Shown here: piece after piece, positions 25,797 to 38,929 of the stretch
Position numbering within the stretch: the stretch's first letter is position 1
Layout of the letters: every line of letters begins with the position of its first letter
Origin: Anaeromyces robustus
Taxonomy: Eukaryota > Neocallimastigomycota > Neocallimastigomycetes > Neocallimastigales > Neocallimastigaceae
Direction of reading: 5' to 3'
Length of the DNA: 42,500 bases
Assembly (NCBI GenBank): GCA_002104895.1
Contig: MCFG01000065.1
Location: 170,001-212,500 of the forward strand
Notes under the pieces: model-generated
What the model was told of the DNA's origin: nothing
What the model saw: the letters and a program-made list of their open reading frames with translations, nothing else
The model's database searches: none
Position numbers and translations under genes: made by a program

Positions 25797-26085
25797 TAAA
25801 ATAAAATAAAAAAAAAATAATAAAATAAAATAATAAAATGATATAAATAAAATTGAATATAAATAGTATATTATAAATGTATTTTGAATTATTGTTTTAT
25901 ATGATATAAAATAATTGATAATTATTATAGAATAATAATAAAAAATAAAATAAAAAAAAATTAGTAATAAAATAAAATAATAAAATGATATAAATAAAAT
26001 TGAATATAAATAGTATATTATAAATGTATTTTGAATTATTGTAATTGATAATTATATAGAATAATAATAAAAAATAAATGTATTA
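25797..26085. repeat. 147-base imperfect direct duplication
   Basis: The segment GATATAAATAAAATTGAATA and its continuation up to GTATTTTGAATTATTG starts at 25840 and again at 25987, 147 bases later. The copies also share an upstream AATAAAATAAAATAATAAAAT and a downstream AATAATAATAAAAAATAAA. The second copy lacks TTTTATATGATATAAAATAA-like sequence present in the first. Confidence 0.88.
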
Positions 26086-26086
26086 A

Positions 26087-26129
<43 letters not shown>

Positions 26130-26186
26130 AGAATAAATAATAAATAATAAATAATAAATAAATAAATAAATAAATAAATTAATTAA

Positions 26187-26225
<39 letters not shown>
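26083..26225. repeat. (AAAT)n microsatellite
   Basis: AAAT repeats interrupted by AATAATAAATAATAAAT and TTAATTAAT, directly after the 147-base duplication. Confidence 0.8.
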
Positions 26226-26513
26226 GTAAATGTTAGAATATGTGAAATACTAAAATGTAATATAATTAAACTTAATGTATACGCCACATTATAATAAAAT
26301 AAATTATGTCATTTATATAATTTAAATATTTATAGCTCTTTATCATAAAATATTATTAATATATAAAGTTGACATAATTACTAAAACTGAATGACTTTTA
26401 AATAGATAAACTATTATTAAATTATTTACGAAAAAAAAAAAAAATATATTATTTAGCAATTAAATTTTATTTCTTTTTATTAATATTAATATGACTTTTT
26501 AATCATTATAAAT

Positions 26514-29500
26514 TTAATCATTATAATAAAAAATACTATCATAATATAGAATTTGTTTTAAAAAAATATCAGAATTAATATTTTCACCTATTTTAATATT
26601 ACTTTCTTTATTTTCTTTCATAATAATATCATTATTCTCCTTTTTAATATGATCTTCTTCTTTTTTAATACTATTTGGTTTAAATATATTCATTCCAATA
26701 GTTCGGGTATCTGTTATCATGTTAATATATAATCCTTCATCTTTTTTAATAGTTAATGAATTATATTCTTTTTTTACTTTTTTATCATTATTATATTTTT
26801 CTATTAATAAATGAATCAACTCGTTATATATTGATGGTAAAATATAACCTTCAATTGAAAAATGATATATTTCATCAGTTATATTTTTTCTTTGTTTGAT
26901 ATTATATATTGAACGTTTAATAATAGAATTTTTAAAAAGCTAAAACGTTATAATTAAATAAAAAAAATTAGTGTTTTAATAAATATTTAAATATATTTTA
27001 TATTTTTAAGAATTAATTGAATGAAAAATTAAAAAATAATTGATTTACTTGATTAGATTTTATGCAGGAGTTCAAGAAAGGTTTAGTTGATATTAGAAAT
27101 GGTATAAAAATATCTTTTAAATTTTGATTTATTTTCCAATTCAGCAAAAAATTAAATAAACCATGTATAGATATAATATCATTAAATAAAAGAATATTGC
27201 CATTTCTATATAATATAAAAAAATTTTTCATAAGTTAAATGATATATAAAAAGTAAAAATATTATGATATATATAATTTACTTTTCATGAAAACTGCTTA
27301 TATTAATTTCTTGTTTTATTTTTATTGTACTACTTGGATTAAATGGAACTTCTATAAAATCAATTCCTATAATAAATAATATAAAGTATTTATCATATAT
27401 TTAATATAACAAAAAAGATAAAAAAAAAAAAAAAGTAATATAACTTATAATACTTTGTGATATATAATAATTGATTTGTATAAAAAAAAATTTAAAATTT
27501 TATAAAAAATTATATATACAATTTTATTATAATTATTTATTACCTTCATTTTCTAACAATGATTTTATATATGGTGTAGAATTAGTTAATACAGCTTGAT
27601 AATAATTTGAATTTGTAATCATATTACTAGAGAGAAAAATAACTGCGAAGTTATAATTTATATAGTAAAAGCAATCGGTTAATCGATTCTTTAAGTTAAA
27701 ATACAATGATCGAAAAGATTGCTTCCTGTGTTATTAACATAATAATTAAAATAAATGTATTTATTTAATATATATATATATTTATTTTTTAAAGAGATTT
27801 ATTTTTATATATATGTTTAACATACCAGTCATCTTCGATTTTTCTAAAATATTTAATTTCTTCTCTGGTATCTTCACTTATTGTAGGATTATTTATTAAA
27901 TCATTTAAATCTTTATTTTTCCCTTTCCATAATACTTTTTGTAATACTTTAATAGAAGATATAGAAAATTGATCTGATGGGTATATATAGTAATACAGTA
28001 ATTGCTGTATTCTTTTGTAAATATCATTCAACTAAATTTTTATATCATATAAAAAAAAAGGTTTTAAAAAATAGAATTCAATATTATTTTAAATAGTAGT
28101 AAATACTGATATTGAAAAATATATATATACTTTATTATCTTTTACAAAAGATTGTAAACATATAGATTCGTCTTGGGTAGTTTGTTCACCACACCAATCA
28201 AATGATGAATTTGAATAAAAACTAATTTTCTTCTTAATTGTATAATCATATGGTAAATATGGTTTCTGTTTCAAATTCTAAAAAAATATTATAAAATAAT
28301 ATATGTATTTATATATATGGAAACATTATTATTATGATTATTGTTGTTGTTGTTATTGTTGTTATTGCTATTATCACTCTATAATAATAATAATAATAAT
28401 AATAATTATATATTTAATTAAACAAATAAATATAATATTACTTTTAAGTTTAGTTGATCTCTGAAGGTGTTTCCATCTAATATTTTTTTTGATTCCTTTA
28501 TTATTATATTTTTTTTATTATATGTAATAAGATTTTATTTATTTATATTAATACTATGATTTGTATTATAAAAATGATAAATTTTAATTATTAAATAAAA
28601 ATACCTTTTCTGTATTTATTCCTTTTTTCTTTATACCTATTTCAATTATTAAATATATATATTAATATTGTTATTTATTATTGCTTTAAACAAATAATTA
28701 AATTTTATAATTATAATTATACCATTTAACATATAATCATTATTTATACTATCAGGGTCCATATTAACTTCATCCTTTATATTTTTATATATTAACAATT
28801 TATTTTAGTAAAAACAATAGCATTAAACTTATTTTATTTAATCTTATCAACATATTAAATATATATATATATATATATTTACATTTTGCTTTAAAGTATC
28901 TAATAAAATAAAAGATGGTTTATCTTCAATATTCATATTATTTTCTTTCTTTAAATTGTTATCATTTAAATTCATTTCTGGATTAATAGATATCTGGTCA
29001 GAAGGATTAATGTCATATGCTTCATTATTATCATGCAATATTTCTATATCTCTAATATCAGTTTCAGATGCAACACTTTCTCTTTCAGATAATGACATCT
29101 CATCATCACTTTCAACTAAATATCTTGTATCATAATCATTAAATTCTCCTTTTCCTACAAAAGTATCATATGTTATTTTACTTTTCTTAAAATAATATAA
29201 TGATAATAATAATAATAATAAAAAAGATGTTATTAACATATATATATATTTTCAGGAATAGTATAAATGAATTAATATTATAAATATAACAATTTAAATC
29301 TAACTTTCATATTAACATCATCATTAGCATCAGTTTTTTCTTTCTCAATATCTTCTGAAGGTTTATTAAATTTTTCCATTTCTGAATTTAAATATTCAAT
29401 ATTAAAAATACTAGAAGAAAGGTTATTTAAACCGTATTTCGGTTCTTCTTTTTCATTTTTTTCATTGGTATTTTCATCAGTTACACTTAATATATTTTTA

Positions 29501-30065
29501 AGTAAAGAAAATGGATCTACAATAACAGAATTATCTGGAGTTAAATTTTGAAATGGATTCTTATTAATTTTTTTCTCAGGAATTTCATTGAAAGATTTTG
29601 TGTGTTTTAGAGGATTTAATGAAGTAAATTGAGGATAAATTTTTTTTTTAAGATGACTACATATTAAAGTATTTATAGTATTTTCTTCTTCAGCTTTTAT
29701 TTTTTTACTAGGAACACTGTTTAACGATTGAGACCTTTTCAGTGAAACTATTGAAGGTTTAAAAGAATTAATATTATCATTTGATTTAGGTTCTGCATTA
29801 TCTTTAATGATATTATTAACTTTATTGTTATAATTTAATTTACTACTACTAAAACCATATGAAGTTAGGCGATTATTTGAATTTTCTAAATAACCTTGTC
29901 TTTTTTTCTTCTGTCTTTCCTTTTTTTCATTTAATTAATATATATATTATTCATTATATATTATATTATTATATATTATATATTATATTATTAAATATTT
30001 ATAAAAAATACTGTATATATATTATTTTATGAATATACCTTTAATTCTTTTAAACTTCTTTTCAT
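26514..30065 (-). CDS. DONSON: DONSON homologue (replication fork and helicase assembly factor)
   Basis: DONSON helps assemble the CMG helicase and protects replication forks. Twelve GT-AG exons join in frame to 761 residues: 30039-30065, 29305-29919, 28883-29185, 28723-28774, 28605-28636, 28442-28495, 28131-28277, 27826-28031, 27544-27725, 27282-27366, 27049-27205 and 26514-26939. The N-terminal half is Ser/Asn/Lys-rich with basic RQKKKR near residue 15 and NPFQNL at 130-135, resembling the animal NPFARL block. From residue 362 the conserved core appears: KKISFYSNSSFDW, IQQLLYYYIYP, DDWKQSFRSLYFNLKNRL, FYYINYNFAVIFLSSN, SLLENEGIDF, HGLFNFLLNW and HFSIEGYILPSIYNELIHLL. These follow the order of human DONSON (SDWSVSFTSLYNLLKTKL, FYVCTYQFTVLF, EAMRNEGIEF, LLNFLINS, GPIMPHSLHSLTMLL). 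It is longer than the human protein because of the N-terminal and C-terminal Asn/Lys/Glu-rich parts. The short first exon (9 residues) is the least certain part. Confidence 0.82.
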
Positions 30066-30376
30066 TTTTTATATTAAATATTATTAAAAATAAATAGACT
30101 GAAAATACTAATTAAGTAAACATTATATAATTTTCAATAATTCAATGGTAATTAATTAAAAGAAATTTTACAACTGTAATATAGTTAGATTTTTTTAATA
30201 AATTAAATAGTTTTTTATTATAAATTTTATTAACAAATTTATCCAATCAATTAAATAAATTTATACTTTGATTAATAATCTTGGTAATTAAAAAAATTTT
30301 TTGTTGTAAACTACATTTTTTAATAATATTAATATTAATAATATTTTTTATTGTAGAATTATAAAAACTTATTAAA
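30066..30376. promoter_or_regulatory. Shared divergent promoter region of DONSON homologue and CLF1
   Basis: Only 311 bases separate the two start codons, which point away from each other, so both promoters must lie here or overlap. It is pure A/T-rich sequence with AATATTAATATTAATAATATT repeats near 30325-30347. I see no defined binding motif. Co-regulation is an inference from spacing alone. Confidence 0.45.
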
Positions 30377-33300
30377 ATGGATAGACAGTCTAGACCTTCA
30401 AAAGTATGAAATCAGTAATTTTTATAAATATTATAACGGAAAATTTATTTTTTATATAATTAAATCCCAATAATAAATTATAAATTATAAATAGTAACAA
30501 AAAACATTTATATAATTGAATACATTTAAAAGATTTCAATTAATACATCATTTTTTTACCATTAAAAAATTACTTAGCATTTTTCAAATTAAAAAAAATA
30601 TTTTTATAATCTTGTAAAAAAAATTAAAACAAATTTTCTAATAATAATTTTTATTTATATATTTTATAATTTTCCAAAAATTAAATATCCTTAAATAATA
30701 AAAAAAAAGGTAAAAAATAAAAATCCAGCACCAATTCAAATTACTGCTGAACAAATTTTGCTTGAAGCAAAAGAAAGACAAGAGCAGGTTCCAAAAGTTC
30801 CAAAACAAAAAATAACAGATAAAGAAGAATTAGATGATTATCGTTTAAAAAAAAGAAAAACATTTGAAGATGTTATAAGAAGAAATAAAGGTGCTATAAA
30901 TAAATGGTTACAATATGCCAGTTGGGAAGAAAGTCAAAATGAAATGGAAAGGTATTGATATATATATATATATATTATTTATATTAAATTTGTTATATGT
31001 TTAAAAATAGAATATTAATTCATCTAATAAATTTTTTTTATCTATATCAACGATCATATAATATAATTTTAATATATTTGTTATATATAATCTATACTTA
31101 ATACTTTTATTCTCTAATTCAAAAAAATACAATATACAATAATTATAAAAAAAATAATTTAAATAATAAAAAATATAAAATAATGTTCATAATATAGAGC
31201 AAGATCCGTATATGAACGCGCATTAGATATAGAACATAGAAATACATCATTATGGATTAAATATGCTGAAATGGAAATTAGACATAAAAATATTAATCAT
31301 GCTAGAAATATATTAGATAGAGCTGTTGCTATATTACCAAGAATTGATCAATTCTGGTATAAATATACTTATATGGAAGAAATGTTAGGTAATGTTGCAG
31401 GTGCTCGTCAAGTATTTGAAAGATGGATGGATTGGGAACCAACTGAAGACGCCTGGTTAGCTTATATAAAATTTGAAAAAAGGTATTTATATATATATCT
31501 TTTTTTTTTTAAAAAAAAAAAAATAAAATATATTATATTACAAAAAAGAAATGTAATTTTATAAAAATTAAATAAGTGAATCAACTATAATAATAATCAT
31601 TTAATAATAAATGAAATTTGTAGATACCACGAAACAGATAGAGTAAGAAATATATTTGAAAGATTTATAAGCTTAAATCAACATCCAAAAAATTGGATTA
31701 AATATTCTAAATTTGAAGAACAAAATCATGAAATTGGTATGTAACAAAAAAAAAATATTATTTTTTAATAATAATAAATTTATCATTAATAATATTATTA
31801 TAAGTAACAAGATTAGTTGTATTGTTATTTATTATTTATTAATATTATCATTATTATATATTACATATTTATATTATTTAATTAATACACTCATACACAT
31901 TCATTCCTAAATATATAAAAGAACGTGCAAGAGCTATTTATGAACAATGTTTAGCGACTCTTGATGAAGATGAAATTGATCAACATTTGTATATATCGTT
32001 TGCTAAATTTGAGACTAGATTAAAAGAATATGATAGGGCGAGAGTAATATATAAATATGCATTAGACCATCTTCCAAAAGATAAAACAAAAAATTTATAC
32101 AGAGAATATACACAATTTGAAAAACAATTTGGTCAAAAAGATGGAATAGAGGATGTTATACTTCAAAAAAGAAGAATAAAATATGAAGAAGTTAGTCTTA
32201 TTTATATATATATTTATATAGATCATAATTTTATATATCTTTTATCAAATAATTATAATAATGATTATAAATAGAGAATTAATTAATTGTTTTAAATAAT
32301 ATGTTTTTATTTATAATTAATTTTATTCATAAAATTATTCTTATATTATTATATTAATATATCATTTTTAATTAATAAAAATAATTATGAATTTTCTAGG
32401 AAGTTGAAAATAATCCAAATAATTATGATAGTTGGATAGATTATATAAAGTTAGAGGAAACCACAAATGATAAAGAAAAAATTCGTGAAGTATATGAAAG
32501 AGCTGTGGGTCAAACACCACCAGTTAATGAAAAAAGATTATGGAGAAGATATATATATTTATGGATATTTTATGCTATTTGGGAAGAACAAGAAGCAAAG
32601 GTATAATTTTAAATAATATTTACTTATTTACTTAAGCACATTTAATATTATTAGTATATAATTATATATAAAAAAATAATTATTTCTCTTTTTATTTTAC
32701 TAAATTATTGTTATTCAATAATAATAATTATAATAATTATAATAATAATAATAATAATAATAACGACAACGACAACAACAACGACAACAACAACGACAAC
32801 AACAACAACAACAATAATAATAATAATAATAATAATAATAAGGATATTGAAAGAGCAGAACAAATATACGAAAAATGTTTATCAATAATACCACATAAAG
32901 TATTTACTTTTGCAAAAATATGGTTATTATACGCTAAATTTTTAATACGACGATTTGAAATAGGAAAAATGAGAAAATTATTAGGAAGAGCTATTGGGCA
33001 ATATCCAAAAGAAAAATTATTTAAAGGATATATTGAAATTGAATTAAAATTAAGAGAATTTGATAACGTTAGAAAATTATACCAAAAATATTTAGAATGG
33101 AATCCTGGTAATTGTTATGCTTGGATAAAATATGGAGAATTAGAAATAATGTTAGGGGATAATGAATTAGCGGAAGGTATTTTTGAAATTGCTATTAATC
33201 AACCAGTACTTGATATGCCAGAAGTTTTATGGAAAGCTTATATTGATTTTGAAGTAAATGAAAAAGAATGGAACAAAGCAAGAGATTTATATAAAAGACT

Positions 33301-33924
33301 ACTAAATAGAACAGATCATGTTAAGGTAAAAAAAAAAAATATGATATATTAATACATATTCATATTATTTAATTTTTTTAATTTAACTATTAAAATTATT
33401 ATTAATAATATTTATTTATTAAAATGATTAAATTTACATATAAAAGGTATGGATAAGTTATGCTAACTTTGAAGCTTCTGTTGATGATGAAAATGAAGAT
33501 TCTATTAATAATGCAAGAAAAGTATTCCAACAAGGTTATGATTCTTTAAAAAAGAACAACTTAAAAGAAGAAAGAGTTGTATTATTAGAATCTTGGAAAG
33601 AATTTGAAGAAGAGAAAGGTGATGAAGAACATCTTAAGAAAGTAGAACAAATGATGCCAAAGATTGTTAAAAAACGTCGTAGAATTGAAGATGAAAATGG
33701 TGGCAACCAAGTTACTTGGGAAGAATATTTGGATTACATTTATCCAGATGAAGAAAAAGAAAAGCCTGTATTTAAATTATTATCTATGGCACATGCATGG
33801 AAACAAAAAATGGAAGAAGCTAAATCACAAGAAAAAGATGATAAAGATGAAGAAGAAGAAGAAGAAGAAAATGATGATAATATTGATAATAAGGATGATA
33901 GTAATCACAATAATAATAATGATA

Positions 33925-33956
<32 letters not shown>

Positions 33957-33971
33957 AGTGATGATAATTAA
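30377..33971 (+). CDS. CLF1: Pre-mRNA-splicing factor CLF1 / Crooked neck-like (HAT repeats)
   Basis: CLF1 (human CRNKL1) is a core scaffold of the Prp19-associated complex in the active spliceosome. Eight exons (30377-30403, 30710-30951, 31198-31482, 31624-31736, 31922-32190, 32400-32600, 32843-33325, 33447-33971) join in frame to 714 residues, close to the family length; introns are GT-AG. The N-terminus [22 protein letters not shown] is the family signature. HAT helical repeats fill the body, e.g. [73 protein letters not shown] and [15 protein letters not shown]. The end has [24 protein letters not shown] and a Glu/Asp/Asn low-complexity tail of about 50 residues. The intron between exons 6 and 7 carries AAT and ACA/GAC repeats that read as poly-Asn/Asp in the exon 7 frame but are not needed. 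Confidence 0.97.
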
Positions 33972-35111
33972 GTAATAAAAGTATAAATTTATATTTCATT
34001 TTAGATATTATGAGTTTTTCTTTTTATTTTACATTTGTATTACTCATTAATTTTGAATTATTAAGATATTAGAACAAAACTAAATAAATAAGTAAATAAA
34101 TAATAAAAAATAATAGTATAAATATATAATAAATATAAAATCATTTATTTATTTATTATTCATTCAATTATTCATTCATTAATGTATACATACAATACAC
34201 ATTTAGTATTATTGATTAATAACCAGTTAATATTAATTATAATTTAAATATATTTATTAATTCATTTATATTATTATTTATTTATGATTTCATTTAATAA
34301 ACGTATAACTATTTATTTATTTTCTACATGTAATAATTTTTATATCAAATTATACTTATTTTTCTACGTTTTATGAAAGTTTTTTAATTAAATACAATAT
34401 TATGAATACAATATTATGTATTGTTTTAATATTTAAAAAAAAAAAAAAAAAAAAGTGTTAATAAAAAAAAAAAAAAATTAAAATTTTTAATTATATAATG
34501 TGTCAATTTAATAATTCTTTTATATTTAATAATTTTATATATTAAAAAAAAATTTAAATGGATATAGATTATATTTTTATTGTTATTATAATTTTTATTA
34601 GAATTTTTTTTGATAATGTAACATTTATATATATAGTTATTGCTTTTTTAATTCTTCTACATCTACATACATATAGATTTATTGTTCTTTGGCAATAAAT
34701 ACATTATACTAAAAAATTGAAACAATTTATGAATTCGTGTTACTGTTACACAAATATATATTATTATTATAATTATTTTTATATTATTATATAGAATTAA
34801 AATTACAAAATTAAAATTTCATAATTTGTTAATCTATATTAAAAGAAGGAAATAAAAATTATTATGATAATCATATGGATATGGAAAATTATTAGTCTTC
34901 CCTTGAATCATTAGTGTTGATTTGTTTTTTAGTTTTATCATATCAAATAATAATAAATTATTCTTTATATCAATGATTAGTTTTATTAAAAATTTTTAAT
35001 AAATTTTTTATATTTTATTTTTTTTTTATTAGAATATCATATTGAATATTTTTTCTTTTAAAAAGTAATGTTTATTAATAATTGTTTTTATTATCATTTA
35101 ATTATTTATTT

Positions 35112-35292
35112 TATTTTTATTTAATATAATACTAATGGGTTTTGTAAAGATTATTATTTTTATTTAATATAATACTAATGGGTTTTGTAAAGATTATTAT
35201 TTTTATTTAATATAATACTAATGGGTTTTGTAAATATTATTATTTTTATTTAATATAATACTAATTGGTTTTGTAAAGATTATTATTTTTAT
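35112..35292. repeat. 43-base tandem repeat, four copies
   Basis: GGGTTTTGTAAAGATTATTA-type units recur with an exact 43-base period: GG of the motif at 35137, 35180, 35223 and 35266. Each unit includes TTTATTTAATATAATACTAA. The last copies differ by AAAGATT to AAATATT and by ATGGG to ATTGG. Confidence 0.92.
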
Positions 35293-35575
35293 TATTATTA
35301 TTATTATTATTATTTTATTACTGACAATTTTATTTTATTAAAGTTTTAATTATAATTTTTTACAAGGTTCAATAATCAAAAATATATAATATAATAAATA
35401 TATTATTTATCATATATTATTATATTGAATAATATATTATCTTATATTGAAATTAATTTCTATTAAAAAACATGATTAATCATTTGTTAATATTTTTTAT
35501 TAGATATGAATAAAAATATGGATGTTTTATTAATCTATTTATAATTAATATATTATAACATATAAATTTAAATAA

Positions 35576-35752
35576 ATAATAATAATAAATAAATAAAATA
35601 ATAAATAAATAAATAAATAAAATAATAAATAAATAAATTATAAATAAATAAATAAATTAAATAATAAATAAATAAATAAATTAAATAATAAATAAATAAA
35701 TAAATTAAATAATAAATAAATAAATAAATTAAATAATAAATAAATAAATAAA
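35576..35752. repeat. AAAT / AAATTAAATAAT compound repeat
   Basis: Runs of AAAT units broken at regular intervals by TTAAATAATA, which appears about five times between 35655 and 35745, giving a roughly 26-base higher-order period. Confidence 0.75.
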
Positions 35753-37191
35753 AACATACAAAATTAATATTAATTTATATTAATTTTAATAACATGGAAT
35801 TTATATATATAATATTAATTAATAAAAATAAACATAAAAAATATTTTAAACTAATTAAAAATGAATTTATTTTATATTTCTTAAAAAAATAAATAAAAAC
35901 ATTGAAATCATTAAAATTACTTTTATTTTATTAATAAATATTTTAAAATAAAGAATATAATTTTAAATAAATATTTATTGTATTAATAATTAATAAGTAA
36001 GATAAATAAAACTGACTTTTTAAAGAAAATATTAAAGTAAAAAGTAATATAAAATAAAAATCAGTCTATATTAACTAAAGAAGTATATAAAAAACACAAG
36101 AAAAGAAAAAAAAAATAAGTAAGAAAAGTTGATAAAAGAAAATAATACTAATCTATATATCTATCCTTTTATTTATTAACAATTTTTGAAAATAATAATA
36201 TGATTTATTGAATAATATAACTTATGTACTATTTAATATGTTAAAGCACTTAACAAATAATTAAATTATATAAAAGTGTAATAATAATGATGATGAAATA
36301 ATTTTTTTTTTTTTAAGAAGGTTATATATTATTGATAAAATTAAATAATAAATATATTATTAACTACTTTTAAGATTTGTTTTGGTTTGTTCTACAGTAT
36401 TTTAAATACAGAAAAAATAAAAAAGGAAAAAAAAAAAAAAAAGAAATAAAATTATATATTATATATATTTAAATAAAGATTATATTTAACATATTATTTT
36501 AAAATAAAATGAAATAAAAAACACGAAATTATATATGAAATTATATATAGAATTACAAAATTAATAAATATGATACGCTTAATTAATAAAAAATAATATC
36601 AAACTATTAAATAAAGATTTGATGAAATTTAAACTATTAATTTTTATAATTATATAAATGTAATTTTATAATTTGCCAATATTTTTTTTATTAAATTGAC
36701 ATATTATTATAAATAAATAAATATAAAAAAAACTTTAAAACTAAATTCTTATTTATTTTATTTTTATTTTTATATTATATATATATATTTTTTATTTTGA
36801 TATAGGTATCATTGAAACATTATTAATGTGTTTTTAATACTTTTTTAATGATATAAATCTAAAATCAATTTGCATATTCATTGTGAAATATATTAAAACA
36901 TATATATACATAAATAAAAATAATATAACAACAAATTTTGTTTTTATAATATAAATATTCAAACATTTATTTCACACTATCCTATATTATTTAATTCCGC
37001 AATTTTGAATTTCGATTTATAATCATATTTAAACAAAATTGAAATTTATTAATTAATTAGTTAATTAATTTTAACAGTAATAAAATAAGATAGATTTTTT
37101 TTTTTTTTTTATAAAAAACGAAGCAATAAAAAACAAAGAAAATACAATATAAAAATAAAATTAATATATCATAATTAATAGTATTAGAAAA

Positions 37192-38929
37192 ATGGCTACT
37201 TTAATTCAATCACTTTTAAATTGGCTCAGAAGTTTATTTTTTAAAGAAGTAAATATAAACATTTAACCATAAATTTATTATATTATATATATAGCTTATA
37301 AATAAATAGTACTAATTAAAATCATTTGATTTTTTATATTGATATTTTTTAATATACTTGTGTAATTTATATATAATTTTATATAATTGATTACCTCAAA
37401 AGGAAATGGAACTTACTTTAGTAGGTCTCCAAAATTCAGGTAAAACCACATTAGTTAATGTTATTTGTGTAAGTTTTAATATATTTCTTTATATATATAT
37501 ATATATTAATAAAAAAAAAAAAAAAAAAAAGAACTTTTTAAGTTTTATTTATTTAATAATTATAATAATAATTTTTTTAAAAATTTCACATTATTCATTT
37601 TAGTCAGGTCAATTTAGTGAAGATATGATTCCAACTGTAAGTATATAAACCATTTTTTAATTTTAATTTAATTAATCTAATTAAACAACTTATCATGTTA
37701 AACTTATTATATATAAAGGTTGGATTTAATATGAGAAAAGTAACTAAAGGAAATGTTACAATGAAGGTAAAGTTTGTTTTTTTTTTTTAAAAAAAATATT
37801 TATATGTTTATTTTTATTATTTATGTTACTTATTATTATTATGAATATTAAAAATATATAATTAATAACCATTATTAAATTATTCAATTATCATAAATAT
37901 ATTATTATTAATAATATTATTATTATTTATTAATCTATTATTATATTATATTATATTATATTATATTATATTATATTATATTATATTATATTATATATAA
38001 TGTCAAAAACAAAACAAAAAAAAAAAAAAAAAAAAAACATACTATAGTTATGGGATATTGGTGGTCAATCTAGGTAAATTCTTTATATTATTTTATATGA
38101 AATTTAAAATTATTATAATTACAAAAAGAAAATTCATATATATTAATCAAAAAAAAAAAAAAATTGTAAATATAATATATTATAAACAATCAATAAATAG
38201 GTTTAGAGGAATGTGGGAAAGATACTGTAGAGGTGTAAATACAATAGTGTAAGTATTATTATTTTATTCATATTTTTATTTAATATTATTATAAAGTATA
38301 TATATATATATATTGTAGTTTATATAAAAATTAAAATTAACGAAAAAAATTATTTTATAATATAATAGTTTTGTTGTAGATTCAGCAGATTTAGATTCAA
38401 TACCGGCTGCTAAATCTGAACTTCATTCTTTATTACAAAAACCACAATTAGGTAAAAATATTTAAAATATCTATGCTATTTATTAATTATAAATAAATAA
38501 ATAAAATATAAAATTTTAATATATCTTTATTAATAAATATTATTCAATTATATATATAATTGATTAATATTATCTAGCTGATATTCCTGTTTTGGTCTTA
38601 GCAAATAAGAATGATTTAGAGAATGCTTTAACAGTTGAAGAAACAATAGAAAAATTGGATTTAAAATCAATCTCTGGTAATCGTGAAATTTGTTGTTATT
38701 CTATCTCTGCAAAGAATTATGTAAATATTGATATTACTTTACAGTGGCTTACTAAGGTAATAATTATAATAATAATTCATATTTATTTAATATGTTGTTT
38801 CAATATATTTTAATAATTAATAATTAATATTTTTCTATGTATTAACATATTTATTATATAAAATTTATTATATATATGTATATATTAACAAAAATTCTAT
38901 TTCCGTAGCATGCTTCAAGTGGAAAATAA
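37192..38929 (+). CDS. ARL8: ARL8 small GTPase (lysosome/vacuole positioning Arf-like protein)
   Basis: ARL8 recruits effectors such as kinesin adaptors to lysosomes in animals. Nine exons (37192-37248, 37403-37468, 37604-37636, 37719-37766, 38048-38073, 38201-38248, 38369-38451, 38578-38756, 38909-38929) encode 186 residues, the same length as human ARL8A/B; all introns are GT-AG. The N-terminus [19 protein letters not shown] is the amphipathic helix and lacks Gly2, so it is not a myristoylation site, as in animal ARL8. Motifs in order: P-loop GLQNSGKTT (27-35), switch [21 protein letters not shown], switch II WDIGGQ with catalytic Gln at 75, [14 protein letters not shown] (guanine specificity) and CCYSISAKN. 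The tail HASSGK is its own 21-base exon. Mean exon size is only about 60 bases. The 281-base intron 4 contains TTATA pentamer repeats at 37945-37995. Confidence 0.98.

Larger units (their letters stand above)
25538..26513. other. Convergent spacer between STE24 and the DONSON homologue
   Basis: Both neighbouring genes end here. It holds AAAT-type repeats, a 147-base imperfect direct duplication (25797-26085) and (AAAT)n at about 26083-26225. A third copy of the ACGCCACATT motif lies at 26281. No coding sequence seen. Confidence 0.6.
33972..37191. other. 3.2-kb gene-free spacer between CLF1 and ARL8
   Basis: It holds the 3' flank of CLF1 and the ARL8 promoter. Notable elements are A-runs at 34434-34454, the 43-base tandem repeat at 35112-35292, AAAT/TTAAAT repeats at 35576-35752, and T(15) near 37096. 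I scanned both strands for splice-joined conserved exons and found none. Confidence 0.6.

Noticed and set aside
32708-32842. Poly-Asn/Asp extension in frame before CLF1 exon 7
   Set aside because: It lies in the intron; family alignment joins EEQEAK directly to [11 protein letters not shown] at the AG before 32843, and reading through from exon 6 meets a stop at once.
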